Shown here one piece after another: positions 51,814 through 60,888 of a DNA stretch of 64,000 nucleotides. Position 1 is the first letter of the stretch. Each line of letters begins with the position of its first letter. The translations under genes were made by a program, and so were the position numbers. Under the pieces are notes generated by a model. The model searched no databases and had not been told where the DNA came from. It worked only from the letters and a program-made list of their open reading frames with translations. The stretch comes from Chloroflexota bacterium (lineage in GTDB: Bacteria; Chloroflexota; UBA11872; VXOZ01), in contig JAJEAH010000068.1 in the NCBI GenBank assembly GCA_022824225.1, forward strand, positions 1 through 64,000, given 5' to 3'.

Positions 51814-52329
51814 ATGGCAACCGCAAAGAAGAAGAAAGCGCGCCGGGCCGCCGAGGTCCGCGACCCCAACAATATGGCGGTGGCGGCCAATCGCCGCGCG
51901 CACCACAACTACCACATCGACACCACCTTCGAGGCCGGTCTGGCCCTGCTCGGCACGGAGGTCAAATCGATTCGGGCCGGCCGTGTCAACCTGGCCGAGG
52001 GCTTTGTGCGCGTCATCGACAGCGAGGCATGGCTGTGGAACGTGCACATCTCGCCCTATCGGCGCGGGGGGTACGTCAACCACGAGCCGACCCGGCCCCG
52101 CAAGCTGCTGCTGCACAAAGACCAGATCGCCGTTCTCCAGCAGCATTCCCAACTGAAGGGCCACACCGTAATCCCGCTGCGCCTGTATCTCCGCAACGGG
52201 CGGGTTAAAGTCGCCGTGGCCGTCGCGCGGGGCAAGAAGCTCTACGACAAGCGGCAGGCCTTGGCGGCCAAAGACGCCCGGCGGGACATGGACCGCGCGG
52301 CGCGGGAGTTTGCCCGGAACCGCTGGTGA
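51814..52329 (+). CDS. smpB: SsrA-binding protein SmpB
   Basis: A 171-residue partner of tmRNA in ribosome rescue. Landmarks are 'NRRAHHNYHIDTTFEAGLALLGTEVKSIRAG', 'VNLAEGFVRV', 'NVHISPY', 'RPRKLLLHKDQI' and the C-terminal basic tail 'KKLYDKRQALAAKDARRDMDRAAREF', all standard. ATG 51814 begins MATAKKKKAR; the longer frame upstream has no family match. No tmRNA gene is visible downstream within the window. Confidence 0.96.
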   Translation: MATAKKKKARRAAEVRDPNNMAVAANRRAHHNYHIDTTFEAGLALLGTEVKSIRAGRVNLAEGFVRVIDSEAWLWNVHISPYRRGGYVNHEPTRPRKLLLHKDQIAVLQQHSQLKGHTVIPLRLYLRNGRVKVAVAVARGKKLYDKRQALAAKDARRDMDRAAREFARNRW

Positions 52330-52739
52330 TGAAAGCGTCCGCACTGCGGTGACCGGCAAGCCCGCGCGTGCACTTGGCTTTAGGCGCGGAGAGTGCGCGT
52401 TCCGGACCCAACAGGCGGAACACCCGGGCAGTCACGTGCCGGACTCTGCCCACCCTCCCAAGCCGGCCCGCCGCCAATTCAGCTTGCGCGCCGCCAATTC
52501 AGCTTGCGCGCCGCCGCTGGTATACTTGACCCACCACGCACGGCGCATGCCATGCCGCGTGCACGCAACGTGGTTTCCGGCGGACGCCGGAGAATAGCAA
52601 CCGGCAACGCAAGCGCACGCAGAGCAGGGCGCGTGGATCAATTGTGCGCGTTTTCCATTGCGATGGGAATCCACCTCCCCCAAATCACTGAGGCCCTTGC
52701 CCATCGTTTCTTGCACCACCCACAAACTGGAGTACACCT
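52330..52739. other. Gene-free stretch with a 20-bp direct repeat
   Basis: 'ccgccaattcagcttgcgcg' occurs at 52471-52490 and again at 52491-52510. TATACT at 52521-52526 could be a -10 element without a good -35. GGAG near 52729 is the ribosome site of the next gene. I searched for the characteristic tmRNA ends and did not find them. Confidence 0.55.
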
Positions 52740-53906
52740 GTGGACGAAATCCGAGTTGGTCTCACCGGACTGGGCGCCCGCGGCCGCCACTGGCTGAAGA
52801 CGCTGGACAACTTCAACGGCTACCGGGTGACGGCGATCTGCGACCCAATCGAGGAACTTCACGGCATTTCGTTGGACGCCCTCAGCGACCCGGATTCGGT
52901 GAAGGTATACGCCGAGTATAAAGACCTGCTGGCGGACCCCAACGTGGACGCGGTGGCGCTGACGGTGCGCTGCCAAGAGCAGGGCGCGCTGGCCGCCCAG
53001 GCCCTGGAGGCCGGCAAGCACGTCAACTCAGAGGTGCCCGCGGCGCACACGCTGGAAGACTGCTGGCGCATAGTAATCGCGGCGGAGCGCAGCGGCAAGG
53101 TCTATCAACTTGGGGAACAGCGGCGTCACTCCGGCGAATTCGCCGCCTGGCGCGAACTGGTGCAGGAAGGCAAGCTCGGCAAGATCACGTTTTGTGAGGG
53201 CCAGTACATTGGCTACAAAGAACCGGCGCGCTACCACCGGCTGCCGGGCACGGCGCAGCTTGTGCCCATTGCCGATCTGCCCAATCACCCCGAGGCGGAA
53301 CCCACCTGGATCAACCTCATGCCGCCCATTCACTATCTGCCCCACGAGCTCAGCCCCATCCTCATGGTGCTCGACGACCGCGTGACCGAGGTTACCGCCA
53401 TGAGCACGCGCTCGCCAAGCTATATTCATGAGGAAATTCAACAGCCGGACATCCAACTGGCAATAATGAAGACGGCGAAAGACACGCTCATGCGCCTGGC
53501 CGTAGCCTACACGCAACCCACCCCCCCGCGAGACAACCACTGGTGCCACATCATGGGCACCAAGGGCTCGGTGGAATTGGCGCGCTCGCTGAAGGACTCC
53601 CCCAAGCTGTGGCTGGCGGATGCGCAAATGCACGATCACGCGGAAGTTGATTGGAAACCCCAACGCACGGATGCCCCCGCGGAAGCGCGCGGCAGCGGCC
53701 ACAGCGATACCGACTTTTACATCCACGCCACGTTCCGCGATGCGGCGCTGCACGACAAGCCGCTGGAATTCGACCTCTACAAGGCCATGGACACCGCCGC
53801 GCCGGCCGTCTTGGCCTCAGAGTCCATCGCCCAGGGCAGCAAGCTCATGCACGTGCCGGACTTCCGCCCCGGCCCAAACCGGCGCAAAGGCGAATTGCCA
53901 AGGTAG
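52740..53906 (+). CDS. Gfo/Idh/MocA-family oxidoreductase
   Basis: A 388-residue NAD(P)-dependent oxidoreductase-type protein. The Rossmann loop reads GLTGLGARGRHW and is followed by 'VTAICDPIEELHG'. In place of the classic EKP motif it has 'HVNSEVPAAHTLEDCWRIV', a variant seen in a subgroup active on alpha-N-acetylgalactosamine-type or unknown sugars; this affects confidence in the reaction. Several His/Tyr residues ('YIGYKEPARYHRLPG', 'PPIHYLPHELSPIL') are likely catalytic-site residues. GTG start with GGAG upstream. Confidence 0.85.
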   Translation: MDEIRVGLTGLGARGRHWLKTLDNFNGYRVTAICDPIEELHGISLDALSDPDSVKVYAEYKDLLADPNVDAVALTVRCQEQGALAAQALEAGKHVNSEVPAAHTLEDCWRIVIAAERSGKVYQLGEQRRHSGEFAAWRELVQEGKLGKITFCEGQYIGYKEPARYHRLPGTAQLVPIADLPNHPEAEPTWINLMPPIHYLPHELSPILMVLDDRVTEVTAMSTRSPSYIHEEIQQPDIQLAIMKTAKDTLMRLAVAYTQPTPPRDNHWCHIMGTKGSVELARSLKDSPKLWLADAQMHDHAEVDWKPQRTDAPAEARGSGHSDTDFYIHATFRDAALHDKPLEFDLYKAMDTAAPAVLASESIAQGSKLMHVPDFRPGPNRRKGELPR

Positions 53907-54029
53907 GACTACGTCAACCTGACGAGCGCCAAAACATGCGTTAGTATTGCGCCAATAGAGGCGAACCGCCGTAGCACGGGGGCTTGCCTCCGGAGAGAAG
54001 GATGGCCTCGTCATTTCCATGAAAACAGA

Positions 54030-54515
54030 ATGCCGACCTCCGTCATTGCTATGAAGATAGACTGCAACCGCGACCTCAAGGACGTGCTGGACGAGCGGCT
54101 CTTTGGCAAGATCGGCATGGCGCCCACTAGCTGGGACTGGTACAGCGGCGAGACCGTGCAGTCGCAGCAATACTTCTATCCCACCATCCCCGATTCCTAC
54201 ACCTATCTCGATCCGCCGTACCGCGTCAACGGTCACGTGGTGCGGAGCGGTCCCGGCTGGGCGGTGATGTGCGCCGCCGACATCGCCCGCTTCGGCCACC
54301 TGCTCGCCACGCAGGGCCTCTGGCAGGGCGAGCAACTCATAGACCCCCAATGGCTGCGCGGCCACGGCGGCGGCACCCGCAGCGGCGTCAGCGGCGAAAG
54401 CACCCACTATACTGCCTTGGCCCAAGTCACCACCGAGGGCGTCGAGCACGTCCACTCCAGCGCGAGAGAGAGCTTCATACCCGAGCACGTATTTGCAGGA
54501 CCCGTGCAAGTGTAG
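54030..54515 (+). pseudogene. C-terminal remnant of a serine beta-lactamase-fold hydrolase
   Basis: The frame encodes 161 residues matching only the C-terminal part of the beta-lactamase/class C-esterase fold: 'LKDVLDERLFGKIGMAPTSW' and 'WAVMCAADIARFGHLLATQG', 'QLIDPQWL', then a partial 'GGGTRSGVSG'. The N-terminal SxxK nucleophile and YxN motif are missing, and upstream sequence is short and repeat-like. It is probably a decayed gene; the first 15 residues have no family similarity. Confidence 0.65.
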
Positions 54516-54691
54516 GGCAGATCATGGTTGGTTGGGAGCCGGTCAGTCAGCGGGGCCTCAACCACTCTTATTTTAAATCCCACGCCTATCCGGTACCGCA
54601 GGTTTGCAGCCTGCGCCCATCCCCAGCAAAAGGAGCCTGAATGGGCATCCTTCACTCCAGAGCAGCTATTGGCCCAATTCTTGGTCGTCCA

Positions 54692-55411
54692 ATGGTCAGG
54701 TCGTTAGCGATAATCGGCGCGTTCTTGCTGGCCCTCACGGCTTGCAGCGCAAGCGTACAACCCGCGTCACCTACGACTATGCCAACCACAGCGCCTGAAG
54801 TCCAATTGCTCGCCACTGCTACGTCCGTGGCGCCATCCGCGCCGGAAGTGCGGATACGCCTTGAGCAAGAGTGCCGCCAGTACGGGAATTGTGGTGATCC
54901 AACCAATTGGGACGCACTGGTTCTCGCGCTGGAGCAACGTCCGCTGCAACTTCCCGATCTGAATCCGGGTGAGGCCTGTCCGGAACCATCCCTCCGCCCG
55001 GTGGAAGGCTACCCGTTTGAAGTCGTCGGCGACGGGCCCGTCTACGAACTAGGGTATCTGGCAGTGGTGAGCATCGATGGGAACGTCGCTTATGCGCATG
55101 AGGGATGGCATTGGAATAAAGTGGTCTGGGCGCGCGACCCGCAGTATACGGGCCCCATTGTCATGCGGGGCCGCCAACTGAACGGCCCGGAAACGCTGCG
55201 CTTCCAGAGAATCGAGGGCGCCGGCCCGACGCCGGAGCTTGCGCTTCCCTCGCTGCATATCCCCGCGTACACCACCGGCAACCGTGATGACGCGCCGGGT
55301 TGGGAAGACATCATGACCTGGGTAGTCGTCCGCGCATCGGGCTGTTACGGCGTGCAAATCGACGGCGCCGGCTTCAGCACGACAATTGTCTTCGAGGTGT
55401 TAGCGCAGTAG
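54692..55411 (+). CDS. Predicted lipoprotein, unknown function
   Basis: A 239-residue protein with a signal peptide ending in lipobox LTAC ('SLAIIGAFLLALTACSAS'), a Thr/Pro-rich linker, and a mature region with four cysteines. I do not recognise the mature fold ('RPLQLPDLNPGEACPEPS' and 'WVVVRASGCYGVQIDGAGF'). The ATG at 54692 is chosen because it directly precedes the signal; the longer frame to 54641 adds 17 residues. Likely surface-anchored. Confidence 0.65.
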   Translation: MVRSLAIIGAFLLALTACSASVQPASPTTMPTTAPEVQLLATATSVAPSAPEVRIRLEQECRQYGNCGDPTNWDALVLALEQRPLQLPDLNPGEACPEPSLRPVEGYPFEVVGDGPVYELGYLAVVSIDGNVAYAHEGWHWNKVVWARDPQYTGPIVMRGRQLNGPETLRFQRIEGAGPTPELALPSLHIPAYTTGNRDDAPGWEDIMTWVVVRASGCYGVQIDGAGFSTTIVFEVLAQ

Positions 55412-55433
55412 GCATAGAGAACGTATACCAGCC

Positions 55434-56282
55434 TCAGGCCATTTCGTTCTGCGTGGACAGGATAAAGGCGTCGTAATCCTCGCGATCGCGCAGGAATGAA
55501 ACCGGTGAATCTTCCGTGAGAAACCCCGCCGTGCCGCCGTATGCTGCCAGTTCCGATGCATATTGCTCCGCCAGATACGACTCCTCCTGTGAATCCTCAG
55601 CATCCCCGTCAACGGTAACAGTCTGATCTAATGCAAAATGATCGATTCCACTCAGTTCGCGAAATCGGTACCCCATAGGTAGATGTCCCCAGAACGCGGT
55701 TTTTGCATGGTGACCCCAGCCACACCAAACAAGTAGTCTCGTTCCTGGCGGTAGTTCATCAAGAGTGTTGGCGATGGCGCGTGCCTGCTGGTCTTCGCGC
55801 CAATTTTGACTCTCCATGAGAGCCTTGCTACGGCTGTGCGCCTGCTGCTCTTGGTTCAGGTTGATACTCTCCCATTTCTCGAGTTTTGCAGGATGCGCCT
55901 CATAGTCCGCCTCATACGGCACCAGAGTCCAACCGAGGTCGAGTGCCGCTTGGATGAATAACCGCATCTCCGGTTGGGTCAGATACCCTTCTTCAGGCAT
56001 GGCCGGTACCTGCCGCGTGCGATTCGCCTCAGCGGCAAACGAATACGGCCACAACACCTCCATGGCCAAGTGACGCGCACCGGCCTGATGGGCAGCAGAC
56101 AAGATACACCGGCCAATCTCCCGCGTACGGATGCACCGCTGCAAGCCACTGTGCGCCTCATTCATCATGACGACAGAGGAACGCTGAAATCCAATGGCGA
56201 CCAGGGCTTCAGGGCTGCGCCAGACCGTTGTGTCATTCACATTCAGCCGACCCACAATCCGCATAGATCTATGGTAAACCAA
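55434..56282 (-). CDS. EreA/ChaN-like (TIKI superfamily) protein, putative
   Basis: A 282-residue protein with the pattern 'SVVMMNEAHSGLQRCIRTREI' near the start (an ExxH segment), 'ARHLAMEVLWP' and, later, 'NWREDQQARAIANTL' followed by 'LLVWCGWGHHAKTAFWGHLP'. This order of Glu/His-containing strands resembles the erythromycin esterase/ChaN group of hydrolases. No signal peptide is seen. The match is only by motif order, so both fold and substrate remain uncertain. Confidence 0.5.
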   Translation of the reverse strand: MVYHRSMRIVGRLNVNDTTVWRSPEALVAIGFQRSSVVMMNEAHSGLQRCIRTREIGRCILSAAHQAGARHLAMEVLWPYSFAAEANRTRQVPAMPEEGYLTQPEMRLFIQAALDLGWTLVPYEADYEAHPAKLEKWESINLNQEQQAHSRSKALMESQNWREDQQARAIANTLDELPPGTRLLVWCGWGHHAKTAFWGHLPMGYRFRELSGIDHFALDQTVTVDGDAEDSQEESYLAEQYASELAAYGGTAGFLTEDSPVSFLRDREDYDAFILSTQNEMA

Positions 56283-56392
56283 AGCCTACCATATCAAGAG
56301 GCACAAGCCTTAGGGCCAAGAATCGCAAGGCATCCCACGCTGCCGCCTAGGAATTACTCGTCGGCGCCCAGTATAGAAGATCTGCGTCTCGC
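56283..56392. other. Short gene-free gap
   Basis: About 110 bases between two minus-strand genes with no clear promoter or terminator. Confidence 0.4.
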
Positions 56393-57949
56393 TCAAAGCT
56401 GCAAGGGGCGGTTGACTTCGGGTAGAACAACCTCGACGTCATCGTCCGCTAACGCTTCTTGAAAGAACTTGGGATCTTGGGTGTGGATGGGAACGAGACG
56501 CTGGGGGCGAACTTGGCGGATAATGTCGATCAATTCCCCGCCGCTGGCGTGGCCGGAGGCGTGCAGCGGGCCGTCCTGCGATTCGTCGAGACCGTGGATC
56601 TCTACTCCGAAGTGATCAAGCCAGTTTCGCAAGCGTTTGCGGTCCATTTCCATCTCCTCATCGTACGCCTCGCTGCTGGAGTAGATGTAGGTCGCCGGTA
56701 CCGGCGCGAGGCTGGCGAGTTCGTTGATGTCCCAGAACGAGAAGCAGAGGATGTAGTCGCCGGGATTGCAGCGAATGTCGTCTGCATGCACTAACCTCGC
56801 GCTGTGGCGTTCCAGCAGATTCTTCTCCCAGCCGCTGACGCGCGCGCGCGCCTTTTGGTAGAGCACAAAGCCCGGCACAGAACCGAAGTCCGGCACCTCG
56901 TCCGGCGCGGCGTAATGCATCGCTTCAAGCAGGTAGGCGTCCCTATTCAGCACGGCCAGTTGACGGTTCGTGTTCTGCGCTATCTCGTGGAATATGAGGA
57001 GCCGTTCCACGTTGCGCGGGCCGAAATCGGCAAAGACGAGCTTCCCCGCGGCCTGCCGGACAATTCCCTCCGCGGTCTTGTGCACGTCCTCTTCTGTTCT
57101 TGGTGCGCTTGCCCGGCCCGCGCTCGTGCCTTCACACAACAGCACCGCCGGTTCGAGCGCCGCCATCTCCGCTGCCGCCTGCCGGGTCTGCGCGCCGTGC
57201 CGACCGTGCAGGCGCAGATCGCCGGTATAGGCTACCCAACCCGCCGACGTTTCCACCGCGAACGCCGCGGCGCCATAGATGGAGTGGTCCACCGGAAACC
57301 AGCGCAGCCTGTTGCCCGCGCCAATCGTCTCGCCGGCGGCTGCCAGTGGCGCGGGGGCCATCTTTCTGCTGGCCTGCGGCGAATCGTGCCAGAACCGTTC
57401 GGCTGCCAGCGATAGGGGTCCATCGAGCACGCGCAACGGCCGCTGTTGCAACGGCGCGCCGCGCACGGTCCGCAGCACGCCGTCTTTGCTCTCGCGCGGC
57501 ACGGCATACACCAACTCCCGCTCTAGGTCAGTCGGGGCGCTATCCTGAATGGCCTTGGAGATAAGCGCGGTGAGGGCCGTAGTATAGAGCGGAATCTCCG
57601 GGCGCAGGAACGAGACGGAACCGGTGTGGTCCACGTGGGCGTGGCTGAGCAGCACGCCATCCACGTGATCAAGCGTGCGATGCAGGCCATGTGTTTGCCA
57701 GCGTGACCAAAAGTCTGCGTCTGGTTCTAGATCGGACCGGTAGATGCCCTGCAGCAAAGGCAACATGCCGGTCTGGAAGAAGTCATTCAGACCGTAGCCG
57801 GGCCGCGGATTGAGGAACTCCTCAAAGTACTTGCCCCGCACTTTGAAGGAGATGCCAAAGTCGAAGAATAGGCGAGTGGCGCCGTCAACGAGCAGAATCT
57901 TGTTGCCGCCAATCTCGTTGCGACCGCCGTAGAAGTGCAATTCAGGCAC
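56393..57949 (-). CDS. RNase J-like metallo-beta-lactamase/beta-CASP hydrolase
   Basis: A 518-residue protein. Motif 1 is 'FYGGRNEIGGNKILL', motif 2 'LSHAHVDHTGSVSFLRPEIPLY', followed by 'DHSIYGAAAFAVETSAGWVAYTGDLRLHG' and the beta-CASP phrases 'LLCEGTSAGRASAP', then the C-terminal 'HASGHASGGELIDIIRQVRPQRLVPIHTQDPKFF'. All zinc ligands (His, Asp, His) are present. Relatives include RNase J and other nucleic-acid hydrolases; with 518 residues it lacks the extra C-terminal domain of many RNase J proteins. It likely acts on RNA. Confidence 0.85.
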   Translation of the reverse strand: MPELHFYGGRNEIGGNKILLVDGATRLFFDFGISFKVRGKYFEEFLNPRPGYGLNDFFQTGMLPLLQGIYRSDLEPDADFWSRWQTHGLHRTLDHVDGVLLSHAHVDHTGSVSFLRPEIPLYTTALTALISKAIQDSAPTDLERELVYAVPRESKDGVLRTVRGAPLQQRPLRVLDGPLSLAAERFWHDSPQASRKMAPAPLAAAGETIGAGNRLRWFPVDHSIYGAAAFAVETSAGWVAYTGDLRLHGRHGAQTRQAAAEMAALEPAVLLCEGTSAGRASAPRTEEDVHKTAEGIVRQAAGKLVFADFGPRNVERLLIFHEIAQNTNRQLAVLNRDAYLLEAMHYAAPDEVPDFGSVPGFVLYQKARARVSGWEKNLLERHSARLVHADDIRCNPGDYILCFSFWDINELASLAPVPATYIYSSSEAYDEEMEMDRKRLRNWLDHFGVEIHGLDESQDGPLHASGHASGGELIDIIRQVRPQRLVPIHTQDPKFFQEALADDDVEVVLPEVNRPLQL

Positions 57950-58106
57950 GGTAGAACCTCGGCAAGACTACACTCATGGTTGACACTCCCCAATCAGTCC
58001 TTTCAATGGCTTTCTGAGGCGCGCAATTTGGCGAGTGCCGTTGAGATGCCGTTCGCCCTGGCCCTCTTCCCTGAAAGAGGGCTGACAGGCGGATGAAAAT
58101 GTCATT
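57950..58106. other. Leader of the RNase J-like gene
   Basis: No ribosome-independent element is recognised; the right edge joins the repeat block described next. Confidence 0.35.
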
Positions 58107-58318
58107 CTGAGGAGTTGAGCGACGAAGAATCTAGGCTGGTGAGTGCACTAGATTCCTCGCTGCACTCGGAATGACATAGGTGTAGCTTCGCATAGTCATC
58201 AAGTCTGGTGCTCTGAGGAGCTGAGCGACGAAGAACTTAGGCTGGTGAGTGCACTAGATTCCTCGCTGCACTCGGAATGACATAGGTGTAGCTTCGCATA
58301 GTCATCACGTTTGGTGCT
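58107..58318. repeat. 106-bp tandem duplicate of the ctgaggag...gaatgacat palindrome
   Basis: Two near-identical units start at 58107 and 58213. Each unit contains 'gacgaagaatctaggctgg', 'actagattcctcgctgcact', 'cggaatgacataggtgtagc' and 'ttcgcatagtcatca'. Each is itself an imperfect palindrome around 'tgagtgca', of the same family as 2133-2234 and 45307-45474. A further half-site lies at 58427-58463. Confidence 0.88.
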
Positions 58319-58495
58319 ACTTATTCCTCTCTTGATTACACTTGACCTCTAACACAGATACTCCTAGCGCAGCGTCGCATAGGGCTCGCGGAACGCAATG
58401 ACGCTGACTTCCCTGGGATGTACTTTAGATTCCTCACTCCGCTGCGCTGCGTTCGGAATGACACGTGAAGTCGAATATATTACACACACCACTGT

Positions 58496-58661
58496 CAGTC
58501 CAGGAGAGAGAATGGTGTCTTGTCAGTCTAGGAGAGAGTAGGGTTTCTCATCAGTCCTGGAGGGAGGAGGGTCTCTTGTCAGTCCTGGAGAGAGGGGTTA
58601 CCTACCAGTCCTGGAGAGAGGAGGGTTTCTTATCGGTCCTGGAGAGAGGGCGGGTCTCCTT
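58496..58661. repeat. 28-bp tandem repeat, six copies
   Basis: The word 'cagtcctggagagag' (with small changes) begins at 58496, 58524, 58552, 58580, 58606 and 58634. The period is 28 bases, with one shorter unit. There are no unique spacers, so it is not a CRISPR array, and 28 is not a multiple of three, so no repetitive protein is encoded. Confidence 0.9.
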
Positions 58662-58701
58662 TGACCGCCGGCCCGGACTACGAGTGGTCTGCAAATGAAA
58701 C

Positions 58702-58729
58702 GTAGGGGCGGTTCGCGAACCGCCCCTAC
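58702..58729. repeat. Perfect 28-bp palindrome, third copy
   Basis: Identical to 40508-40535 and 40779-40806; half-site GTAGGGGCGGTTCG. It lies 47 bases past the stop codon of the minus-strand hppA gene and might serve as a hairpin at its 3' end, though no T-run follows. Confidence 0.9.
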
Positions 58730-58775
58730 CGTACTCAATACTCTTGTCGGCAACGCTACACGTACATCGGCGACT

Positions 58776-60887
58776 CTAGATGAACAACGGCGCCAGCACG
58801 AGCGTAATCGTGGAAAACAGCTTGATGAGCACGTGCAGCGAGGGGCCGGCCGTATCCTTCAGCGGATCGCCCACGGTATCGCCGACCACGGCCGCATGGT
58901 GGGCCATGGAGTTCTTGCCGACGGGGTTGCCGTCGTCGTCTTTCAGATTACCCGCCTCGATGAACTTCTTGGCGTTATCCCACGCGCCGCCGCCGTTATT
59001 GAGGATGGTCGCCAGGATGATGCCGGACATGGTACCCACCATGAGGAAGGCCGCTTCCGCCTCCCAGCGGAGCGCAACGCCGACGACGATGGGTGCGGCG
59101 ACCGCCAGCAGACCCGGCAAGATCATCTCACGCAGAGCCGAGCGCGTCGTGATGTCCACGCAGCGGGCGTAGTCCGGCCGCACGGTGCCTTCCAAGATGC
59201 CTGGTTCTTCCTCGAACTGCCGGCGGACCTCCTGGATGATGTCGCCGGCCGCGCGACCCACGGCGCGAATAGCCAGCGCGCTAAAGAGGAAGACCACCAT
59301 GGCGCCGATGAAGCCGCCGATGAAGACCTCCACCTTTACCAAGTCAACCTGAATAGCCTCGTGGGGCAGGCCCAGTTTGTGCCGCACCTCATCCAGAAAC
59401 GCCTGGAAGAGCAGGAACGCCGCCAGGCCCGCCGAGCCGATGGCGTAGCCCTTGGTGAGGGCCTTGGTGGTATTGCCCACCGAGTCGAGTTGGTCGGTAA
59501 TCACCCGGGCTTCTTCCGGCGCGTCCGACATTTCGGTGATGCCGCCGGCATTGTCGGTGATGGGCCCAAACGTATCCATAGACAGCACGTACGCCGCGCT
59601 CATGAGCATGCCCATGGTCGCCACCGCCGTCGCGTAGATGCCCTGCACCGCCGCGCTCACGCCTTCCACTTCGGCCAACGTGCCCAGCCAGAAAGAGAGA
59701 CCGAGGGCAAAGACGATTGCCAACACGGACGTTGCGGTCGTCTCGAGTCCGATAGCGAAACCGCTAATGATATTCGTCGCCGGCCCGGTGCGGGATGCCT
59801 CGGCAATCTCCTTCACCGGCCGCCAGCTACCCGAGGTATAGTATTGCGTTATGTAAACAAACGCCAAGCTGGTCAGAATGCCAACGGTCCCTGCCCAGAA
59901 GAACATCATGTCTCCCAAGAGGTAGTAGACCGACACGAACATAAACACGATCGAGAGTACCGTAATGACGTAGTAGCCCTTATTGAGGGCATTCATCGGG
60001 TTCTTCGGATCTGCGCCCCGCGCCAGCATGACGCCCACCACAGACGCTACCAGCCCAAATGCTCGTACGATGAGCGGGAAGAGCACCCAGGCCAGGTTGT
60101 TGGTCGCCACCGCCAGGCTCGCGCCGAGGATCATGGCGCCGATGTTCTCAGCAGCAGTAGACTCGAAGAGGTCGGCGCCGCGGCCGGCGCAGTCGCCGAC
60201 GTTGTCACCCACCAGGTCTGCCACCACCGCCGCATTGCGCGGGTCGTCCTCAGGAATGCCCTGTTCGACCTTGCCGACCAAGTCCGCGCCCACGTCGGCG
60301 GCTTTGGTGTAGATACCGCCGCCAAGCTGAGCGAAGAGCGCCACGAAACTGGCGCCGAAGCCGAAACCAACGATACTGCTGACCACTGCCAGCGAATTCT
60401 CCGGCGTCAGATCGTTGCCGCCGTAGACCAGCAACATGGCGCCCACACCGATGAGGCTCAGCGCCACCACCAGGAAACCGGAAACCGCGCCGCCGCGCAG
60501 CGAGACTTTCAGCGCTTCTTCCAGACTCGAACGCGCCGCATTGGCCGCGCGGCCGTTGGACTGCACGGCAATGTACATGCCCACAAACCCGGAAAGCGCG
60601 GAGCAGACCGCGCCCACCAGGAAGGCGATGGCGGTCTTGATGCCAAGTTCGGTGTCAGAAGCAAAGTAGCCAATGATGCCGCCAATCACGACGGCAGCGA
60701 TGATTGAGAGAATGCCGATGGTGCGGTATTGCCGGTTTAGGAAAGCGGTCGCGCCTTCGAAAATCATGCCGGCGATTTCCTGCATCTGCTCGGACCCGCG
60801 GTCGCGGCGCAGAACATCGTATGCCAACCAGATCGCGAAAATAACAGAAATAAGACAGGCTATCGGGACTGCCCAGACTAGTTCCAC
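58776..60887 (-). CDS. hppA: Membrane-bound H+-translocating pyrophosphatase
   Basis: A 703-residue membrane enzyme with about 16 hydrophobic segments that splits pyrophosphate and pumps protons. The signature 'AADVGADLVGKVE' (about 196-208) and the acidic 'PEDDPRNAAVVADLVGDNVGDCAG' loop are intact. In the position that decides potassium dependence it has Lys475 (GNTTKA), which in studied enzymes marks K+-independent H+ pumps rather than K+-dependent ones. The GTG at 60887 starts one base after the hisC stop, so the two genes are coupled. It recycles pyrophosphate made in biosynthesis while energising the membrane. Confidence 0.96.
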   Translation of the reverse strand: MELVWAVPIACLISVIFAIWLAYDVLRRDRGSEQMQEIAGMIFEGATAFLNRQYRTIGILSIIAAVVIGGIIGYFASDTELGIKTAIAFLVGAVCSALSGFVGMYIAVQSNGRAANAARSSLEEALKVSLRGGAVSGFLVVALSLIGVGAMLLVYGGNDLTPENSLAVVSSIVGFGFGASFVALFAQLGGGIYTKAADVGADLVGKVEQGIPEDDPRNAAVVADLVGDNVGDCAGRGADLFESTAAENIGAMILGASLAVATNNLAWVLFPLIVRAFGLVASVVGVMLARGADPKNPMNALNKGYYVITVLSIVFMFVSVYYLLGDMMFFWAGTVGILTSLAFVYITQYYTSGSWRPVKEIAEASRTGPATNIISGFAIGLETTATSVLAIVFALGLSFWLGTLAEVEGVSAAVQGIYATAVATMGMLMSAAYVLSMDTFGPITDNAGGITEMSDAPEEARVITDQLDSVGNTTKALTKGYAIGSAGLAAFLLFQAFLDEVRHKLGLPHEAIQVDLVKVEVFIGGFIGAMVVFLFSALAIRAVGRAAGDIIQEVRRQFEEEPGILEGTVRPDYARCVDITTRSALREMILPGLLAVAAPIVVGVALRWEAEAAFLMVGTMSGIILATILNNGGGAWDNAKKFIEAGNLKDDDGNPVGKNSMAHHAAVVGDTVGDPLKDTAGPSLHVLIKLFSTITLVLAPLFI

Positions 60888-60888
60888 G

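Noticed and set aside
52330-52739. tmRNA (ssrA) expected after smpB
   Set aside because: No alanine-tRNA-like ends or tag-encoding stretch are recognisable here.
58496-58661. Possible CRISPR array (28-bp units)
   Set aside because: Units are contiguous with no unique spacers, and no cas genes are near.
58465-58698. Plus-strand 77-residue repetitive protein
   Set aside because: The 28-bp unit is not a multiple of three and the peptide repeat is irregular, so it is a by-product of the DNA repeat.
58695-60707. Long plus-strand frame opposite hppA
   Set aside because: It is antisense to a clear pyrophosphatase gene and has the His/Arg-rich composition of a shadow frame.
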